NCBI GenBank assembly: GCA_047501485.1 | Contig: JAZDRN010000003.1 | Span: 62,001 to 126,000 of the forward strand | DNA length: 64,000 nucleotides | Reading direction: 5' to 3' | Source: Ancrocorticia sp047501485 | GTDB taxonomy: Bacteria > Actinomycetota > Actinomycetes > Actinomycetales > Actinomycetaceae | Shown: positions 8,149 to 16,617 of the stretch, piece after piece | Layout of the letters: every line of letters starts with the position of its first letter | Position numbering within the stretch: position 1 is the first letter of the stretch | Program-made: the position numbers and the translations under genes | Notes under the pieces: model-generated | What the model saw: the letters and a program-made list of their open reading frames with translations, nothing else | Databases searched by the model: none | Told to the model about the DNA's origin: nothing

Positions 8149-8904
8149 CTACGAGGCGCTGAGGGTGAAGTGAAAGGAGTACAGCTCTGCGTTGTACAGA
8201 TGCGTCCCGCTTTCCACGACCTTCCCCCATTCGTCGTAGGCGGTTCGCTGCATCGTGAGCAAAGGAGACCCGACTTCGATATCGAGCCTTTGCGCGTCTT
8301 CCTCGTTCGCGGCGCGAGCTCCGATGGACTGACGCGCGGTGGCGGGATGGATACCGCGTTGTTCCAGGCACTTGTAGAGACCGGAATGGGATAGCTCGGT
8401 CAGCGAAGGAGCTCCGCTCACGGGGAGATAATTCTCCATGATGGCCAGGGGGCGCTGGTTTGCGAACCGAGCTCTCTTGATGTGGACGATCTCCGAGCCC
8501 GACGGCAGCTCCAGCATCTTCGCCTCGACTTCGCCGGCCAAGCTGATCTCGTAACTCAGGACCTTGGTCGTAGGCTCGAATCCTGCCTTGACCAAGTCAT
8601 CGTTGAGCGAGGTCAGAGACAGGGAACGTCGTACCTGGGTCGGGGTGACGCGGGTGCCGGCGCCGCGCTTGCGAACGAGCAGCCCTTTGGTGACGAGATC
8701 CTGGAATGCGCGGCGCGCTGTGGGGCGCGAGACATTGAGGCGCTGGGCAAGGGAGACCTCGTCCTCGATCAGCTGCCCGGGCTCGAGCTGTCCGGAGTTG
8801 ATAAGTGCTTCGAGGGGGCGGGCGATCTGCTGATACAGGGGTTCGCCCGAATGTTTGTCCAAAGCGATCCACGGGGTATAGGGCTTCTTTAGGTCGTTCG
8901 GCAT
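8149..8904 (-). CDS. GntR family repressor (HutC/FarR subfamily, UTRA domain), likely iol regulator
   Basis: 251 aa. The N-terminal winged helix (about 20-85) contains LAQRLNVSRPTARRAFQDL and KRGAGTRV; the C-terminal UTRA domain (about 105-245) would bind a small molecule. It is divergent from iolC and very probably controls it. A 16-bp dyad TTTTGT-N4-ACAAAA, fitting the GT-N-AC pattern of GntR operators, lies at 8981-8996 in the shared promoter region and recurs before mmsA (14251), a dehydrogenase operon (30594) and an alcohol dehydrogenase (40256). A second small dyad, GTAC-N7-GTAC, lies about 20 bases before its start codon. Ligand unknown, probably an inositol pathway intermediate. Confidence 0.88.
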   Translation of the reverse strand: MPNDLKKPYTPWIALDKHSGEPLYQQIARPLEALINSGQLEPGQLIEDEVSLAQRLNVSRPTARRAFQDLVTKGLLVRKRGAGTRVTPTQVRRSLSLTSLNDDLVKAGFEPTTKVLSYEISLAGEVEAKMLELPSGSEIVHIKRARFANQRPLAIMENYLPVSGAPSLTELSHSGLYKCLEQRGIHPATARQSIGARAANEEDAQRLDIEVGSPLLTMQRTAYDEWGKVVESGTHLYNAELYSFHFTLSAS

Positions 8905-8980
8905 GTTGCTTACCTGTACTCTCCTTGTACCTTGGGGTAAACCCTCTTTTCAGCATAGTAGCCGATGAAGCACACAATAT

Positions 8981-8996
8981 TTTTGTAAGAACAAAA
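8981..8996. promoter_or_regulatory. GntR-type operator TTTTGT-N4-ACAAAA (site 1 of 4)
   Basis: Perfect 6+6 dyad with 4-base spacer, flanked by A/T. It ends 2 bases before the -35 of iolC and would also cover the upstream region of the divergent GntR gene, so it fits joint control and autoregulation. Confidence 0.7.
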
Positions 8997-8998
8997 TA

Positions 8999-9027
8999 TT
9001 GACAATTTGCTCAGTTAGCCATACATT
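8999..9027 (+). promoter_or_regulatory. Predicted promoter of the iolC operon
   Basis: TTGACA (8999-9004), 17-base spacer, TACATT (9022-9027). A near-consensus sigma-A promoter 40 bases before the iolC ATG. Confidence 0.7.
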
Positions 9028-9067
9028 GAGAGAGTCCTACTCCCCATTGTCGTGGAAGGAACATGAC

Positions 9068-10054
9068 ATGAATAGATCTGGTGCTGCGCCACTGGACCTT
9101 CTTAGTATCGGCCGTAGCGGTGTGGATGTTTATCCACTCCAGACGGGGATCGGCCTGGAAGATGTGACCAGTTTCGGAAAGTTTCTCGGCGGATCACCCA
9201 CGAACGTGGCCGTAGCGGCGGCGCGTCTCGGGGAACGCTCTGCCGTCATCACGGGAGTGGGAGACGATCCTTTCGGCCGTTTCGTACGCCGCGAGATGCG
9301 CCGGCTGGGAGTCTCCGACGAGTTCGTCGTGCGCAACTCGAACTTCAACACCCCCGTCACGTTCTGCGAGATCTTCCCCCCGGACGATTTCCCCCTCTAT
9401 TTCTACCGCGAACCCTCCGCACCGGATCTACAGCTCTCGCCTGAGGACATCGATCTCGATGCCGTTCGCGACGCGAAGGTATTCTGGCTCTCGGTGACCG
9501 GCCTTTCCCAGGAGCCCTCCCGCCAAGCGCACCATGTCGCTCTCGACGCACGGGGAAAGGCTCGCTGGACGATCGCCGACCTCGACTATCGGGGGATGTT
9601 CTGGGTCAGCGAAGACGTGGCGCACAGCGAAGTCGAACGCATGCTCCCCAAGGTCAACGTGGCCATCGGCAACAAGGAGGAATGCAGGATCGCGGTGGGC
9701 GAGACCGAACCCGATCGCGCCGCCGACGCGCTGCTGGAGCGCGGTGTGGAAATCGCCGTCGTCAAGCAGGGACCGTTGGGAACGCTGGCGAAGACGGCTG
9801 AGGAGCGGATCGTGGTTCCGGTGACCCCCGTCGAGGTCCATAACGGACTCGGTGCGGGAGACTCCTTCGGAGGAGCCTTCTCCCACGCGCTGCTGCAGGG
9901 CTGGGAGCTGCCCACGGCCCTCCAGTTCGCATCCACGGCCGGAGCGATCGTCGCCTCGCGTCTCGAATGCTCCACCGCGATGGCCACGGAGGTCGAGATC
10001 CTGCACAAGATGCGTCATAACCCCGACGCGGCACCAGTCGTAGAGAAGCGGTGA
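9068..10054 (+). CDS. iolC: 5-dehydro-2-deoxygluconokinase
   Basis: 328 aa PfkB-family kinase. It phosphorylates 2-deoxy-5-keto-D-gluconate with ATP in the inositol pathway. Visible motifs are FLGGSPTNVAVAAARLG (about 39-55), the first PfkB signature with GG, and NGLGAGDSFGGAF near the C-terminus with the catalytic Asp in GAGDS. The start ATG at 9068 has GGAAGGA 7 bases upstream. It opens an operon with an aldolase (8 bases later) and iolB, then iolD. Its promoter abuts a GntR operator, so it is probably induced by inositol. The gene order GntR, iolC, aldolase, iolB, iolD makes the identity firm. Confidence 0.93.
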   Translation: MNRSGAAPLDLLSIGRSGVDVYPLQTGIGLEDVTSFGKFLGGSPTNVAVAAARLGERSAVITGVGDDPFGRFVRREMRRLGVSDEFVVRNSNFNTPVTFCEIFPPDDFPLYFYREPSAPDLQLSPEDIDLDAVRDAKVFWLSVTGLSQEPSRQAHHVALDARGKARWTIADLDYRGMFWVSEDVAHSEVERMLPKVNVAIGNKEECRIAVGETEPDRAADALLERGVEIAVVKQGPLGTLAKTAEERIVVPVTPVEVHNGLGAGDSFGGAFSHALLQGWELPTALQFASTAGAIVASRLECSTAMATEVEILHKMRHNPDAAPVVEKR

Positions 10055-10061
10055 GAACACA

Positions 10062-10925
10062 ATGTCATTGATCGAGGAGCTCAGCGAGGTCCGGGCAACG
10101 GACCCCGAGCGTGTCAGGTCGAGTGTGATCGATCGGCCCAAGGGAAACATTGCGGATTTCGACCGATTCATGGTGATCGCTTGCGATCATCCTGCCCGAG
10201 GCGCACTCGGCGCGGGCGCGAAGCCGCAGGCGATGGAATCGCGCGAGGAGGTGCTGCAGCGCTGCGTGGAGGCTTTGAGCCGTCCGGGAGTCAATGGCTT
10301 CCTCGGCACCGCGGATCTGATCGAGGATCTCTCGCTCCTCGGAGCCCTGGATGGAAAGGTCGTTTGGGGTTCGATGAACCGGGGCGGATTGCAGGGCGCC
10401 TCGTTCGAGATGGATGACAAGTTCACCTGCTATGACGCGGCGGGCATCGAGCAGATGGGCCTGGCCGGCGGAAAGATGCTGCTGCGGTTCAACTACAAGG
10501 ACCCGGCAACCGTTGCCACCATGGAGTCCTGCGCTCACGCGGTCGACGATCTCGCCTCTCGTGGCCTGAACGCCATGGTCGAGCCCTTCGTCTCCAACTG
10601 GGTGGGCGACCGCGTCATCAACGATCTGTCTGCCGAGGCCATCATTCGGTCGATCGCCATTGCCTCGGGCCTCGGCAAGACCTCGGCGTACACGTGGCTC
10701 AAACTGCCCTGTGTCGCCGATATGGAGAGGGTCATGGAAGCGACCACCCTTCCCAGTCTGATCCTTGGCGGCGAGGTCGCCAAGGATCCGGACAACACGT
10801 TGGCCCTGTGGGCGAACGCCTTGAACCAGCCCAATATTCGTGGATTGGTCATCGGCCGATCCCTTCTCTTTCCGCCGGATGACGACGTCGCGGCGGCCGT
10901 CGATAGAGCTGTGGAGTTGCTATGA
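10062..10925 (+). CDS. Cgl0159-type (beta/alpha)8 aldolase of the inositol pathway
   Basis: 287 aa. The protein resembles the family named after Corynebacterium glutamicum Cgl0159, a class I aldolase-like TIM barrel found in iol clusters. Features include FDRFMVIACDHPARGALG near residue 33, KMLLRFNYKD with a candidate Schiff-base Lys, and late LGGEVAKDP and GLVIGRSLLFP segments typical of phosphate binding. From its place between iolC and iolB I infer that it cleaves 2-deoxy-5-keto-gluconate 6-phosphate to DHAP and malonate semialdehyde, the step done by IolJ (a class II aldolase) in Bacillus. No iolJ homologue is seen in the window. Its start lies 8 bases after iolC and its stop overlaps iolB. 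Confidence 0.75.
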   Translation: MSLIEELSEVRATDPERVRSSVIDRPKGNIADFDRFMVIACDHPARGALGAGAKPQAMESREEVLQRCVEALSRPGVNGFLGTADLIEDLSLLGALDGKVVWGSMNRGGLQGASFEMDDKFTCYDAAGIEQMGLAGGKMLLRFNYKDPATVATMESCAHAVDDLASRGLNAMVEPFVSNWVGDRVINDLSAEAIIRSIAIASGLGKTSAYTWLKLPCVADMERVMEATTLPSLILGGEVAKDPDNTLALWANALNQPNIRGLVIGRSLLFPPDDDVAAAVDRAVELL

Positions 10926-11797
10926 GTAACGAAAAGTATGTGATCCGGGCGGGTACGACCGCCCATGACGACTACGCCCTGGATGTCACCCCGGAGATCG
11001 CCGGGTGGGATTGGTCCTCGTTGCGCGTCATCAACCTCGCACCGGGAGCCATGGTGAAGGTTCCCGGCACGGAGGCGGAGTACCTCGTCCTCCCACTGCA
11101 GGGAGGCTGCACGGTGGAGGCGGAGGGCCGCACCATCGCGGTGGACGGGCGCGAATCCGTTTTCACCGATATCACCGACTACGTCTATATCCCGCGCCAT
11201 GTGGACATCGAGCTGGCCAGCGAAGCCGGCGCGCGTATCGCGCTTCCCGGCGCCAAGGCGACGGCGGATTTCCCGCTGCGATACTGCGGCCGCGACGAGG
11301 TGGCCACCGGACTGCGCGGTGCCGGTTCCTCCTCCCGTCAGGTGAACAACTACGCGCTGGGCAACGATGTGGACACCTCCCATCTGCTCGCCTGCGAGGT
11401 GCTGACGCCGGGTGGCAACTGGTCCTCCTACCCGCCGCACAAGCACGACGAGCACAACGATGTCGAGCGTGTCCTGGAGGAGATCTACTACTACGAGGTG
11501 CGCCCCGGCGAGCAGGATTCCGAGGGCTTCGCGCTCCAGCGCATCTACCCCTCGCCCGGCCACGATATCGATGTGTGCACGGAGGTTCGCGACGGCGACG
11601 TCGTCGTCATGCCTTACGGATATCACGGTCCTTCCGTTGCTGCGCCGGGCTACGACCTCTACTACCTCAACGTGATGGCCGGACCGGCCGAGGACTCGGT
11701 GTGGCTCATGACCGACGACCCGCACCACACGTGGATCCGGCAGAGCTGGGAGACCCAAGAGGTCGACCCGCGCCTTCCCATGACCCCGATGAATTAG
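10922..11797 (+). CDS. iolB: 5-deoxy-glucuronate isomerase
   Basis: 291 aa bicupin protein. It isomerises 5-deoxy-glucuronate to 2-deoxy-5-keto-gluconate. The metal-binding cupin motif is seen in YPPHKHDEHNDVERVLEEIYYY (about 177-198, His/His/His/Glu ligands), with a later MPYGYHGPSV segment. The ATG overlaps the preceding stop (ATGA), so the two genes are translationally coupled. Length and the family's NVMAGP segment match IolB well. It is part of the iolC-aldolase-iolB-iolD operon. Confidence 0.93.
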   Translation: MSNEKYVIRAGTTAHDDYALDVTPEIAGWDWSSLRVINLAPGAMVKVPGTEAEYLVLPLQGGCTVEAEGRTIAVDGRESVFTDITDYVYIPRHVDIELASEAGARIALPGAKATADFPLRYCGRDEVATGLRGAGSSSRQVNNYALGNDVDTSHLLACEVLTPGGNWSSYPPHKHDEHNDVERVLEEIYYYEVRPGEQDSEGFALQRIYPSPGHDIDVCTEVRDGDVVVMPYGYHGPSVAAPGYDLYYLNVMAGPAEDSVWLMTDDPHHTWIRQSWETQEVDPRLPMTPMN

Positions 11798-11805
11798 TAC
11801 CGATC

Positions 11806-11863
11806 CGGGGCGCCGATTGCGGGCCTCACCCGCGCTTGCGGGCCGCCCATGCCCGGCGCCCCG
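11806..11863 (+). terminator. Hairpin between iolB and iolD
   Basis: CGGGGCGCCG (11806-11815) pairs with CGGCGCCCCG (11854-11863), with a second short GC stem in the loop. It is 8 bases after the iolB stop. It may be a partial terminator or mRNA-stabilising structure that sets iolD levels separately. Confidence 0.45.
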
Positions 11864-11930
11864 CCCGACCAAAACCCGGCGGCACCGCAGCCGCCTTCCC
11901 CTCACCCCTTAACCCCACTTAGGAGATGAA

Positions 11931-13841
11931 ATGAGTACATCCCCGGTCGAGACCGTCCGTCTCACCGTGGCCCAGGCCACCATCCGCTTCCTCGTCAATC
12001 AGTACTCCGAGCGAGACGGAGTGGAGCAGCGCCTGATCGCTGGAGCCTTCGGAATCTTCGGTCACGGAAACGTGGCAGGACTCGGTCAGGCCCTGCTGCA
12101 GAACGAGCTGGACCCGGATCCGGATGGCGGCGCGATGCCCTACGTCATGCCCCGCAACGAGCAGGGCGAGGTGCATGCCGCGTCCGCCTACGCCAAATCG
12201 ACCAACCGTCTTCAGACCATGATGTGTACCGCGTCGATCGGCCCGGGATCTCTGAACATGGTGACGGGTGCCGCTTTGGCGACGACGAACCGGGTGCCCG
12301 TCCTGATCTTCCCTTCGGATCAGTTCGCCACCCGCTTCCCGGATCCGGTCCTCCAGCAGATCGAGAACGCGCAGACCCTGGACACCACGGCCAACGACGC
12401 CTTCCGTCCGGTCTCCGCCTTCTTCGATCGAATCAACCGCCCGGAGCAGCTGCTTCCCTCGCTCATGCAGGCGATGCGCACGCTGACCGATCCGGCCGAC
12501 ACCGGCGCCGTGGTGGTCGCCATGCCCCAGGACGTGCAGGCCGAGGCCTTCGACTTCCCGGTGGAGATGTTCAGCAAGCGCGTGTGGCACATCCGCCGCA
12601 CGCCGCTCGATCAGGCATCGCTGGATCGCGCGGTCGAGCTCATCAAGGCCTCGGAGCGTCCACTCGTGATCTCCGGTGGCGGCACCATCTACTCGGAGGC
12701 TTCCGAGGAGCTGCGCGCTTTCGCCTCGGCCACCGGAATCCCCGTCTCCGATACGCAGGCGGGCAAGGGTGCCATCAACTTCGATCACCCGCAGTCCGTG
12801 GGTGGTGTGGGCTCCACGGGCGGTGATTCCGCGAATCATCTGGCGGACAAGGCCGACCTGGTCATCGGTATCGGTACTCGCTATTCGGATTTCACGACGG
12901 CGTCGCACACCCAGTTCAAGAATCCGGACGTCAAGTTCGTCAATATCAACGTCAAGGCGTTCGATGCCGTCAAGAACGCGGCTGAGATGCTGGTGGCAGA
13001 TGCACGTGAGTCGCTCGTCGCGCTGACCGATGCTCTTCAGGGGTACAAGGTGAGCGATGCCTACGCGGAGGAGGTCGCCCGTGAGAAGGAGGCCTGGGAG
13101 AAGGTGGTGTGCGAGTGCACGCATCTGGATCACCAGCCGCTTCCGGCACAGACCGAGGTTTTCGGGGCGCTCAACGAACTGATGGGCGATAACGACGTCG
13201 TCATCAACGCCGCCGGTTCGATGCCGGGCGATCTGCAGGCTCTTTGGCAGGCTCGCACCCCGGTGCAGTACCACGTGGAGTACGCATTCTCCTGCATGGG
13301 CTACGAGATCCCGGCCGCGATGGGCGTCAAGATGGCGCTCCCGGATTCCGAGGTCGTCTCGATCGTCGGCGATGGCACCTATCAGATGCTCCCGATGGAG
13401 CTGGCGACCATCTCCCAGGAGGGAATCAAGGTCATCTTCGTGCTGCTGCAGAACTACGGTTACGCCTCGATCGGCTCGCTCTCCGAGTCTCGCGGGTCGC
13501 AGCGGTTCGGAACCACGTACCGCAAGGGCGGAGCCGGAGTGGATCACACCGCCGTCGACCGTCCGAAGCTGGACGTGGACATCGCGGCGAATGCTCGTTC
13601 GTGGGGTATCGATGTGATCGAGGTGCATTCGATCGCGGAGTTCAAGGAGGCCTATGCGCAGGCAGCGGCATCCGATCGCGCCACCATGATCCATATCGAG
13701 ACGGATCTGTACGGCCCGAATCCGCCGTCGTCCTCGTGGTGGGACGTCCCGGTCTCCGAGGTCTCCCGCATCGATTCGACGCAGCAGGCCTACGAGGAGC
13801 ATCTCGAGAATAAGAAGCCGCAGCGCCATTACCTGCGCTGA
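11931..13841 (+). CDS. iolD: 3D-(3,5/4)-trihydroxycyclohexane-1,2-dione acylhydrolase (TPP-dependent)
   Basis: 636 aa. IolD opens the inositol-derived ring by hydrolysing the cyclic diketone to 5-deoxy-glucuronate. It is a three-domain thiamine-diphosphate enzyme of the acetolactate synthase superfamily: N-terminal PYR domain with the MPRNEQGEVHAA Glu region (about 70-82), a central Rossmann-like domain with LVISGGGTIYSEA, and a PP domain with the Mg/TPP motif SIVGDGTYQM through LLQNYGYASIGSL. Length is normal. GGAGATGAA precedes the ATG. It lies 133 bases after iolB on the same strand. Confidence 0.95.
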   Translation: MSTSPVETVRLTVAQATIRFLVNQYSERDGVEQRLIAGAFGIFGHGNVAGLGQALLQNELDPDPDGGAMPYVMPRNEQGEVHAASAYAKSTNRLQTMMCTASIGPGSLNMVTGAALATTNRVPVLIFPSDQFATRFPDPVLQQIENAQTLDTTANDAFRPVSAFFDRINRPEQLLPSLMQAMRTLTDPADTGAVVVAMPQDVQAEAFDFPVEMFSKRVWHIRRTPLDQASLDRAVELIKASERPLVISGGGTIYSEASEELRAFASATGIPVSDTQAGKGAINFDHPQSVGGVGSTGGDSANHLADKADLVIGIGTRYSDFTTASHTQFKNPDVKFVNINVKAFDAVKNAAEMLVADARESLVALTDALQGYKVSDAYAEEVAREKEAWEKVVCECTHLDHQPLPAQTEVFGALNELMGDNDVVINAAGSMPGDLQALWQARTPVQYHVEYAFSCMGYEIPAAMGVKMALPDSEVVSIVGDGTYQMLPMELATISQEGIKVIFVLLQNYGYASIGSLSESRGSQRFGTTYRKGGAGVDHTAVDRPKLDVDIAANARSWGIDVIEVHSIAEFKEAYAQAAASDRATMIHIETDLYGPNPPSSSWWDVPVSEVSRIDSTQQAYEEHLENKKPQRHYLR

Positions 13842-14071
13842 CAATTGAATGTCCCCCTCTTTTTCGTGCATGCGTTTAGCGACTGAGGGGGAACGGGGGC
13901 ACGTCGAATAGCGGGCACCCGGGGCGAACCGTATCGCGGGCGGCACAGTGGGTTGAGGCTTTCATGCTTCATAGGGGCCGCTGCCCGCCGATATCGGCAA
14001 GTCCATGGGGTGGAGATAGGCGAAGGACTTCTTGGTTTCTTCTTTGCCTGTTTCCACCCCTACCTTTTTGC

Positions 14072-14162
14072 CTGTTTCCACTATCCTCTGAGCACCGCGC
14101 CTCCCTTCGCAGAGATCGTCGAGGATGCCGTGCTGTTTCCACTATGCTCTGAGCACCGCGCC
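14072..14162. repeat. Direct repeat pair in the iolD-mmsA gap
   Basis: 30-base copies at 14072-14101 and 14133-14162 differ at one position and begin CTGTTTCCACTAT and end GAGCACCGCGCC; period 61. A shorter echo TTTGCCTGTTTCCAC lies at 14043-14056. The gap 13842-14366 otherwise holds only the mmsA control region; short open frames there look random. Confidence 0.7.
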
Positions 14163-14250
14163 CATTTGTCTTAATCGGTGCCCGGTTTACTCGTCTCTAT
14201 GTAACGGGTAATTATTTTCTCTTAAAGTGAGATAGATTAACTTTGATCAT

Positions 14251-14266
14251 TTTTGTCATGACAAAA
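14251..14266. promoter_or_regulatory. GntR-type operator TTTTGTCATGACAAAA (site 2 of 4)
   Basis: Perfect 16-bp palindrome of the form TTTTGT-N4-ACAAAA, the same as the site before iolC. It overlaps the predicted -35 of mmsA. Confidence 0.75.
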
Positions 14267-14281
14267 GTCCCAATGTGTACT
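14253..14281 (+). promoter_or_regulatory. Predicted promoter of mmsA
   Basis: TTGTCA (14253-14258), 17-base spacer, TGTACT (14276-14281). The -35 is inside the GntR-type palindrome, so binding should block RNA polymerase. Confidence 0.5.
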
Positions 14282-14366
14282 AGGGTCATACCTAGGCGAG
14301 GGCGCGGAAGTCAGCGCATAAGCCAAACGCTTGCAATGGACAAGAAGCGATAAGGAGTTCGCGACA

Positions 14367-15860
14367 ATGAAGACGATTGAACACTGGATCGATGGCGAGT
14401 ATTACACCGGCAACCCCACGGGTCGTTTCGGCGTAGAGGATCCGGCAACCGGCGAGATTCAGGCAGAATTGCTGCAGGCTTCCGACGCCGATCTGGATCA
14501 CGCGGTTGAGGTTGCCACCCGCGCTCAGCGTGAGTGGGCGAAGGCTCCGCTCTCCAAGCGCGTGGACGTCATGTTCAAGATGCGCCAGCTGGTCCTCGAT
14601 CACCAGGACGAGATGGCCAAGCTGATCGTGGCCGAGCACGGCAAGAACTACTCGGATGCCGTTGGAGAGATTCAGCGCGGCCGCGAGACCCTCGACTTCG
14701 CCTGCGGCATCAACGCCGCCCTGAAGGGCGAGCACTCCGTCGAGATCTCACGTGGCGTGGACATTCACACCCTGCGTCAGCCGGTCGGCGTAGTCGCGGG
14801 CATCTGCCCCTTCAACTTCCCCACCATGGTTCCGATGTGGATGCACCCCGTGGCCATCGCCACCGGCAATTCCTTCATCCTCAAGCCGGCCTCGGCAACG
14901 CCCTCCGCCGCGCTGCTGACCGCCGAGCTCTACAAAGAGGCCGGCCTGCCCGACGGCGTGTTCAACGTCGTATCCGGCAACCGCAACATGGTGACGAAGG
15001 TCCTGGAGCACCCCGGCATCAACGCCATCTCCTTCGTGGGTTCCACCCCGGTCGCCCACATCGTGCAGGACACCGGCGTCTCCCACGGCAAGCGCGTGCA
15101 GGCGCTCGGTGGCGCCAACAACCATGCCATCGTCCTGCCGGATGCGGACATGGACTTCGCCGCGGGCCACATCTCGGCGGCCGCCTTCGGTGCCGCCGGT
15201 GAGCGGTGCATGGCGCTGCCCGTGGTCGTCGCCGTCGGCGGTGTTGGGCCGTCCCTGGCGCAGAAGGTCAAGGCCTTCGCCGAGAACATCAAGGTCGGGC
15301 CCGGAATGGGCGAGGGCGTTGAGATGGGACCGGTCATCGATGCCAAATCCAAGGCCAACATCGTCGGCCTGATCGACGACGCTGAGGAGCGTGGCTCCGA
15401 CGTCGTCCTCGATGGACGTTCGCTGGTCATCCCCGGTCACGAGAACGGCCACTTCCTCGGACCCACCATCCTCGACGGAGTCCCGCTGGACGCTCCCGTC
15501 TACAAGGAAGAGGTCTTCGGCCCGGTTCTGACCATCGTGCACGCCGACACCTACGAAGAGGCGATCGAGATCGTCAATTCGTCCGAATTCGGCAACGGCG
15601 CTGCCATCTTCACGAACGACGGCGGCATGGCTCGCCGCTTCTCGCTCGACGTCGAAGCAGGCATGGTCGGCATCAATGTTCCGATTCCGACCCCCGTGGC
15701 CTACTACTCCTTCGGTGGTTGGAAGGAATCGCTGCTGGGTGACACCCACATCCACGGTCCCGAGGGCGTCAAGTTCTACACCCGTGGCAAGGCCATCACC
15801 TCTCGTTGGCCTTCCGAGCGCAGCTACGCCGCGACGATGTCATTCCAGCGTGAGGACTGA
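14367..15860 (+). CDS. mmsA: CoA-acylating methylmalonate/malonate semialdehyde dehydrogenase
   Basis: 497 aa aldehyde dehydrogenase (also called IolA). It converts malonate semialdehyde, the end product of inositol breakdown, to acetyl-CoA and CO2 with NAD+ and CoA. The catalytic Cys is residue 281 in GAAGERCMALPV, a signature of the MmsA subfamily; PFNFPTMVPMWM (about 152-163) and the NAD-binding GSTPVA segment are also typical. The ATG at 14367 is preferred to one 36 bases upstream because AAGGAG lies 10 bases before it. It has its own promoter with the GntR-type operator found before iolC. A strong hairpin follows at 15933-15975. Confidence 0.93.
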   Translation: MKTIEHWIDGEYYTGNPTGRFGVEDPATGEIQAELLQASDADLDHAVEVATRAQREWAKAPLSKRVDVMFKMRQLVLDHQDEMAKLIVAEHGKNYSDAVGEIQRGRETLDFACGINAALKGEHSVEISRGVDIHTLRQPVGVVAGICPFNFPTMVPMWMHPVAIATGNSFILKPASATPSAALLTAELYKEAGLPDGVFNVVSGNRNMVTKVLEHPGINAISFVGSTPVAHIVQDTGVSHGKRVQALGGANNHAIVLPDADMDFAAGHISAAAFGAAGERCMALPVVVAVGGVGPSLAQKVKAFAENIKVGPGMGEGVEMGPVIDAKSKANIVGLIDDAEERGSDVVLDGRSLVIPGHENGHFLGPTILDGVPLDAPVYKEEVFGPVLTIVHADTYEEAIEIVNSSEFGNGAAIFTNDGGMARRFSLDVEAGMVGINVPIPTPVAYYSFGGWKESLLGDTHIHGPEGVKFYTRGKAITSRWPSERSYAATMSFQRED

Positions 15861-15932
15861 GATTAGCCGCTAGCTGCCACCGGGATGGAGGCTCGAACTC
15901 GGATCTGAAGAGCCGCTGTCCCGCATATGAGA

Positions 15933-15975
15933 AGCTCCCCGGCCGGGCATGGTGACATGTTCTGGCCGGGGAGCT
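15933..15975 (+). terminator. Terminator hairpin of mmsA
   Basis: AGCTCCCCGGCC (15933-15944) pairs with GGCCGGGGAGCT (15964-15975); 12-bp perfect stem, 19-base loop, followed by CCTTGTTCTTGT. Confidence 0.65.
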
Positions 15976-16051
15976 CCTTGTTCTTGTGTGGAGGTGGCTG
16001 CGGTTGTCTGCCAGCTGAGGAGTGTTTGCCGGCAAAGAGGTCACACTTCGC

Positions 16052-16096
16052 GCGAGAGGTCACGGCTAGGGCACTGTCCCAACGCTGGCCTCTCGC
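16052..16096. repeat. Family B intergenic inverted repeat, copy 2
   Basis: GCGAGAGGTCA (16052-16062) faces TGGCCTCTCGC (16086-16096) around a GTCCC core at 16076-16080. Two further half-copies (GTGACCTCTCGCCCGAT and GTGGCCTCTCC) follow to 16132. Confidence 0.65.
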
Positions 16097-16200
16097 CAGA
16101 ACTGTGACCTCTCGCCCGATCTGTGGCCTCTCCAGCGGAAGGTGCGAGGCGGAGGGGGCGAGGCAGTTGGGAACCTTCCGGTTGCCCGTGCCGCCCACCC

Positions 16201-16280
16201 GCCGCTGGCGCGTGTTGCCCCGCCGCTGGCGCGTGTTGCCCCGCCGCTGGCGCGTGTTGCCCCGCCGCTGGCGCGTGTTG
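16201..16280. repeat. 21-bp tandem array
   Basis: One partial (16201-16217) and three exact copies (16218-16238, 16239-16259, 16260-16280) of a unit ending GCTGGCGCGTGTTG, then degenerate 24-base copies to about 16325. Every frame across it is repetitive and I do not support a gene here. Confidence 0.85.
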
Positions 16281-16370
16281 CTCACCCGCCGGTTGCCTGC
16301 GTTGCTCACCTGCCGGTTGCGCGCGTACCCACCCTCCCGTGGGCGCAGTTGAGTGCGCCACCGCTTTCGT

Positions 16371-16437
16371 GAGATGCAACGTTTGTACACGAAGTCGTTC
16401 GTAAAACGTTGTACTTCGTGTACAAACGTTGTATCTC
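16371..16437. repeat. Family A palindromic element, copy 1
   Basis: 25-base arms (16371-16395 and 16413-16437, one mismatch) around a 17-base loop. The arm reads GAGATGCAACGTTTGTACAC then GAAGT. It shares the GTTTGnACACGAAGT core with elements at 34850-34894 and 40066-40110. Here it lies upstream of a promoter rather than after a gene. Confidence 0.8.
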
Positions 16438-16513
16438 GGCAGGCTCCGCCGCGGGGAGGCCGTCCGGCGCTTTATTTGAATCATTCGATTGTTAAGCTTT
16501 ATCTACATATGAC

Positions 16514-16542
16514 TGTACATATATGAGGGCGGCAGCTACACT
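16514..16542 (+). promoter_or_regulatory. Predicted promoter of the TIM-barrel/iolG operon
   Basis: TGTACA (16514-16519), 17-base spacer, TACACT (16537-16542). The operator at 16551-16564 begins where transcription should start. Confidence 0.55.
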
Positions 16543-16550
16543 CGAGGGTG

Positions 16551-16564
16551 TTGGAGCGCTCCAA
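16551..16564. promoter_or_regulatory. LacI-type operator TTGGAGCGCTCCAA
   Basis: Perfect 14-bp palindrome with central CG. Nearly identical sites occur at 23480-23493 (porter gene) and 6620-6633. The LacI protein encoded at 20003-21007 lies between and is the best candidate to bind them. Confidence 0.75.
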
Positions 16565-16617
16565 AACCGGGTTCTCTCCAACGTACCGGGTTCTCAATGA
16601 TGAGGAGACAAAGAGCG

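Noticed and set aside
13953..14174. A 73-codon open frame in the iolD-mmsA gap
   Set aside because: Composition looks random, it crosses a direct repeat, and no ribosome binding site is seen.
15863..16484. Long minus-strand open frames with Arg/Gln- or Ala/Pro-rich repeats
   Set aside because: They are produced by the 21-bp tandem array and hairpins, have no ribosome binding site or domain, and several frames are open at once.
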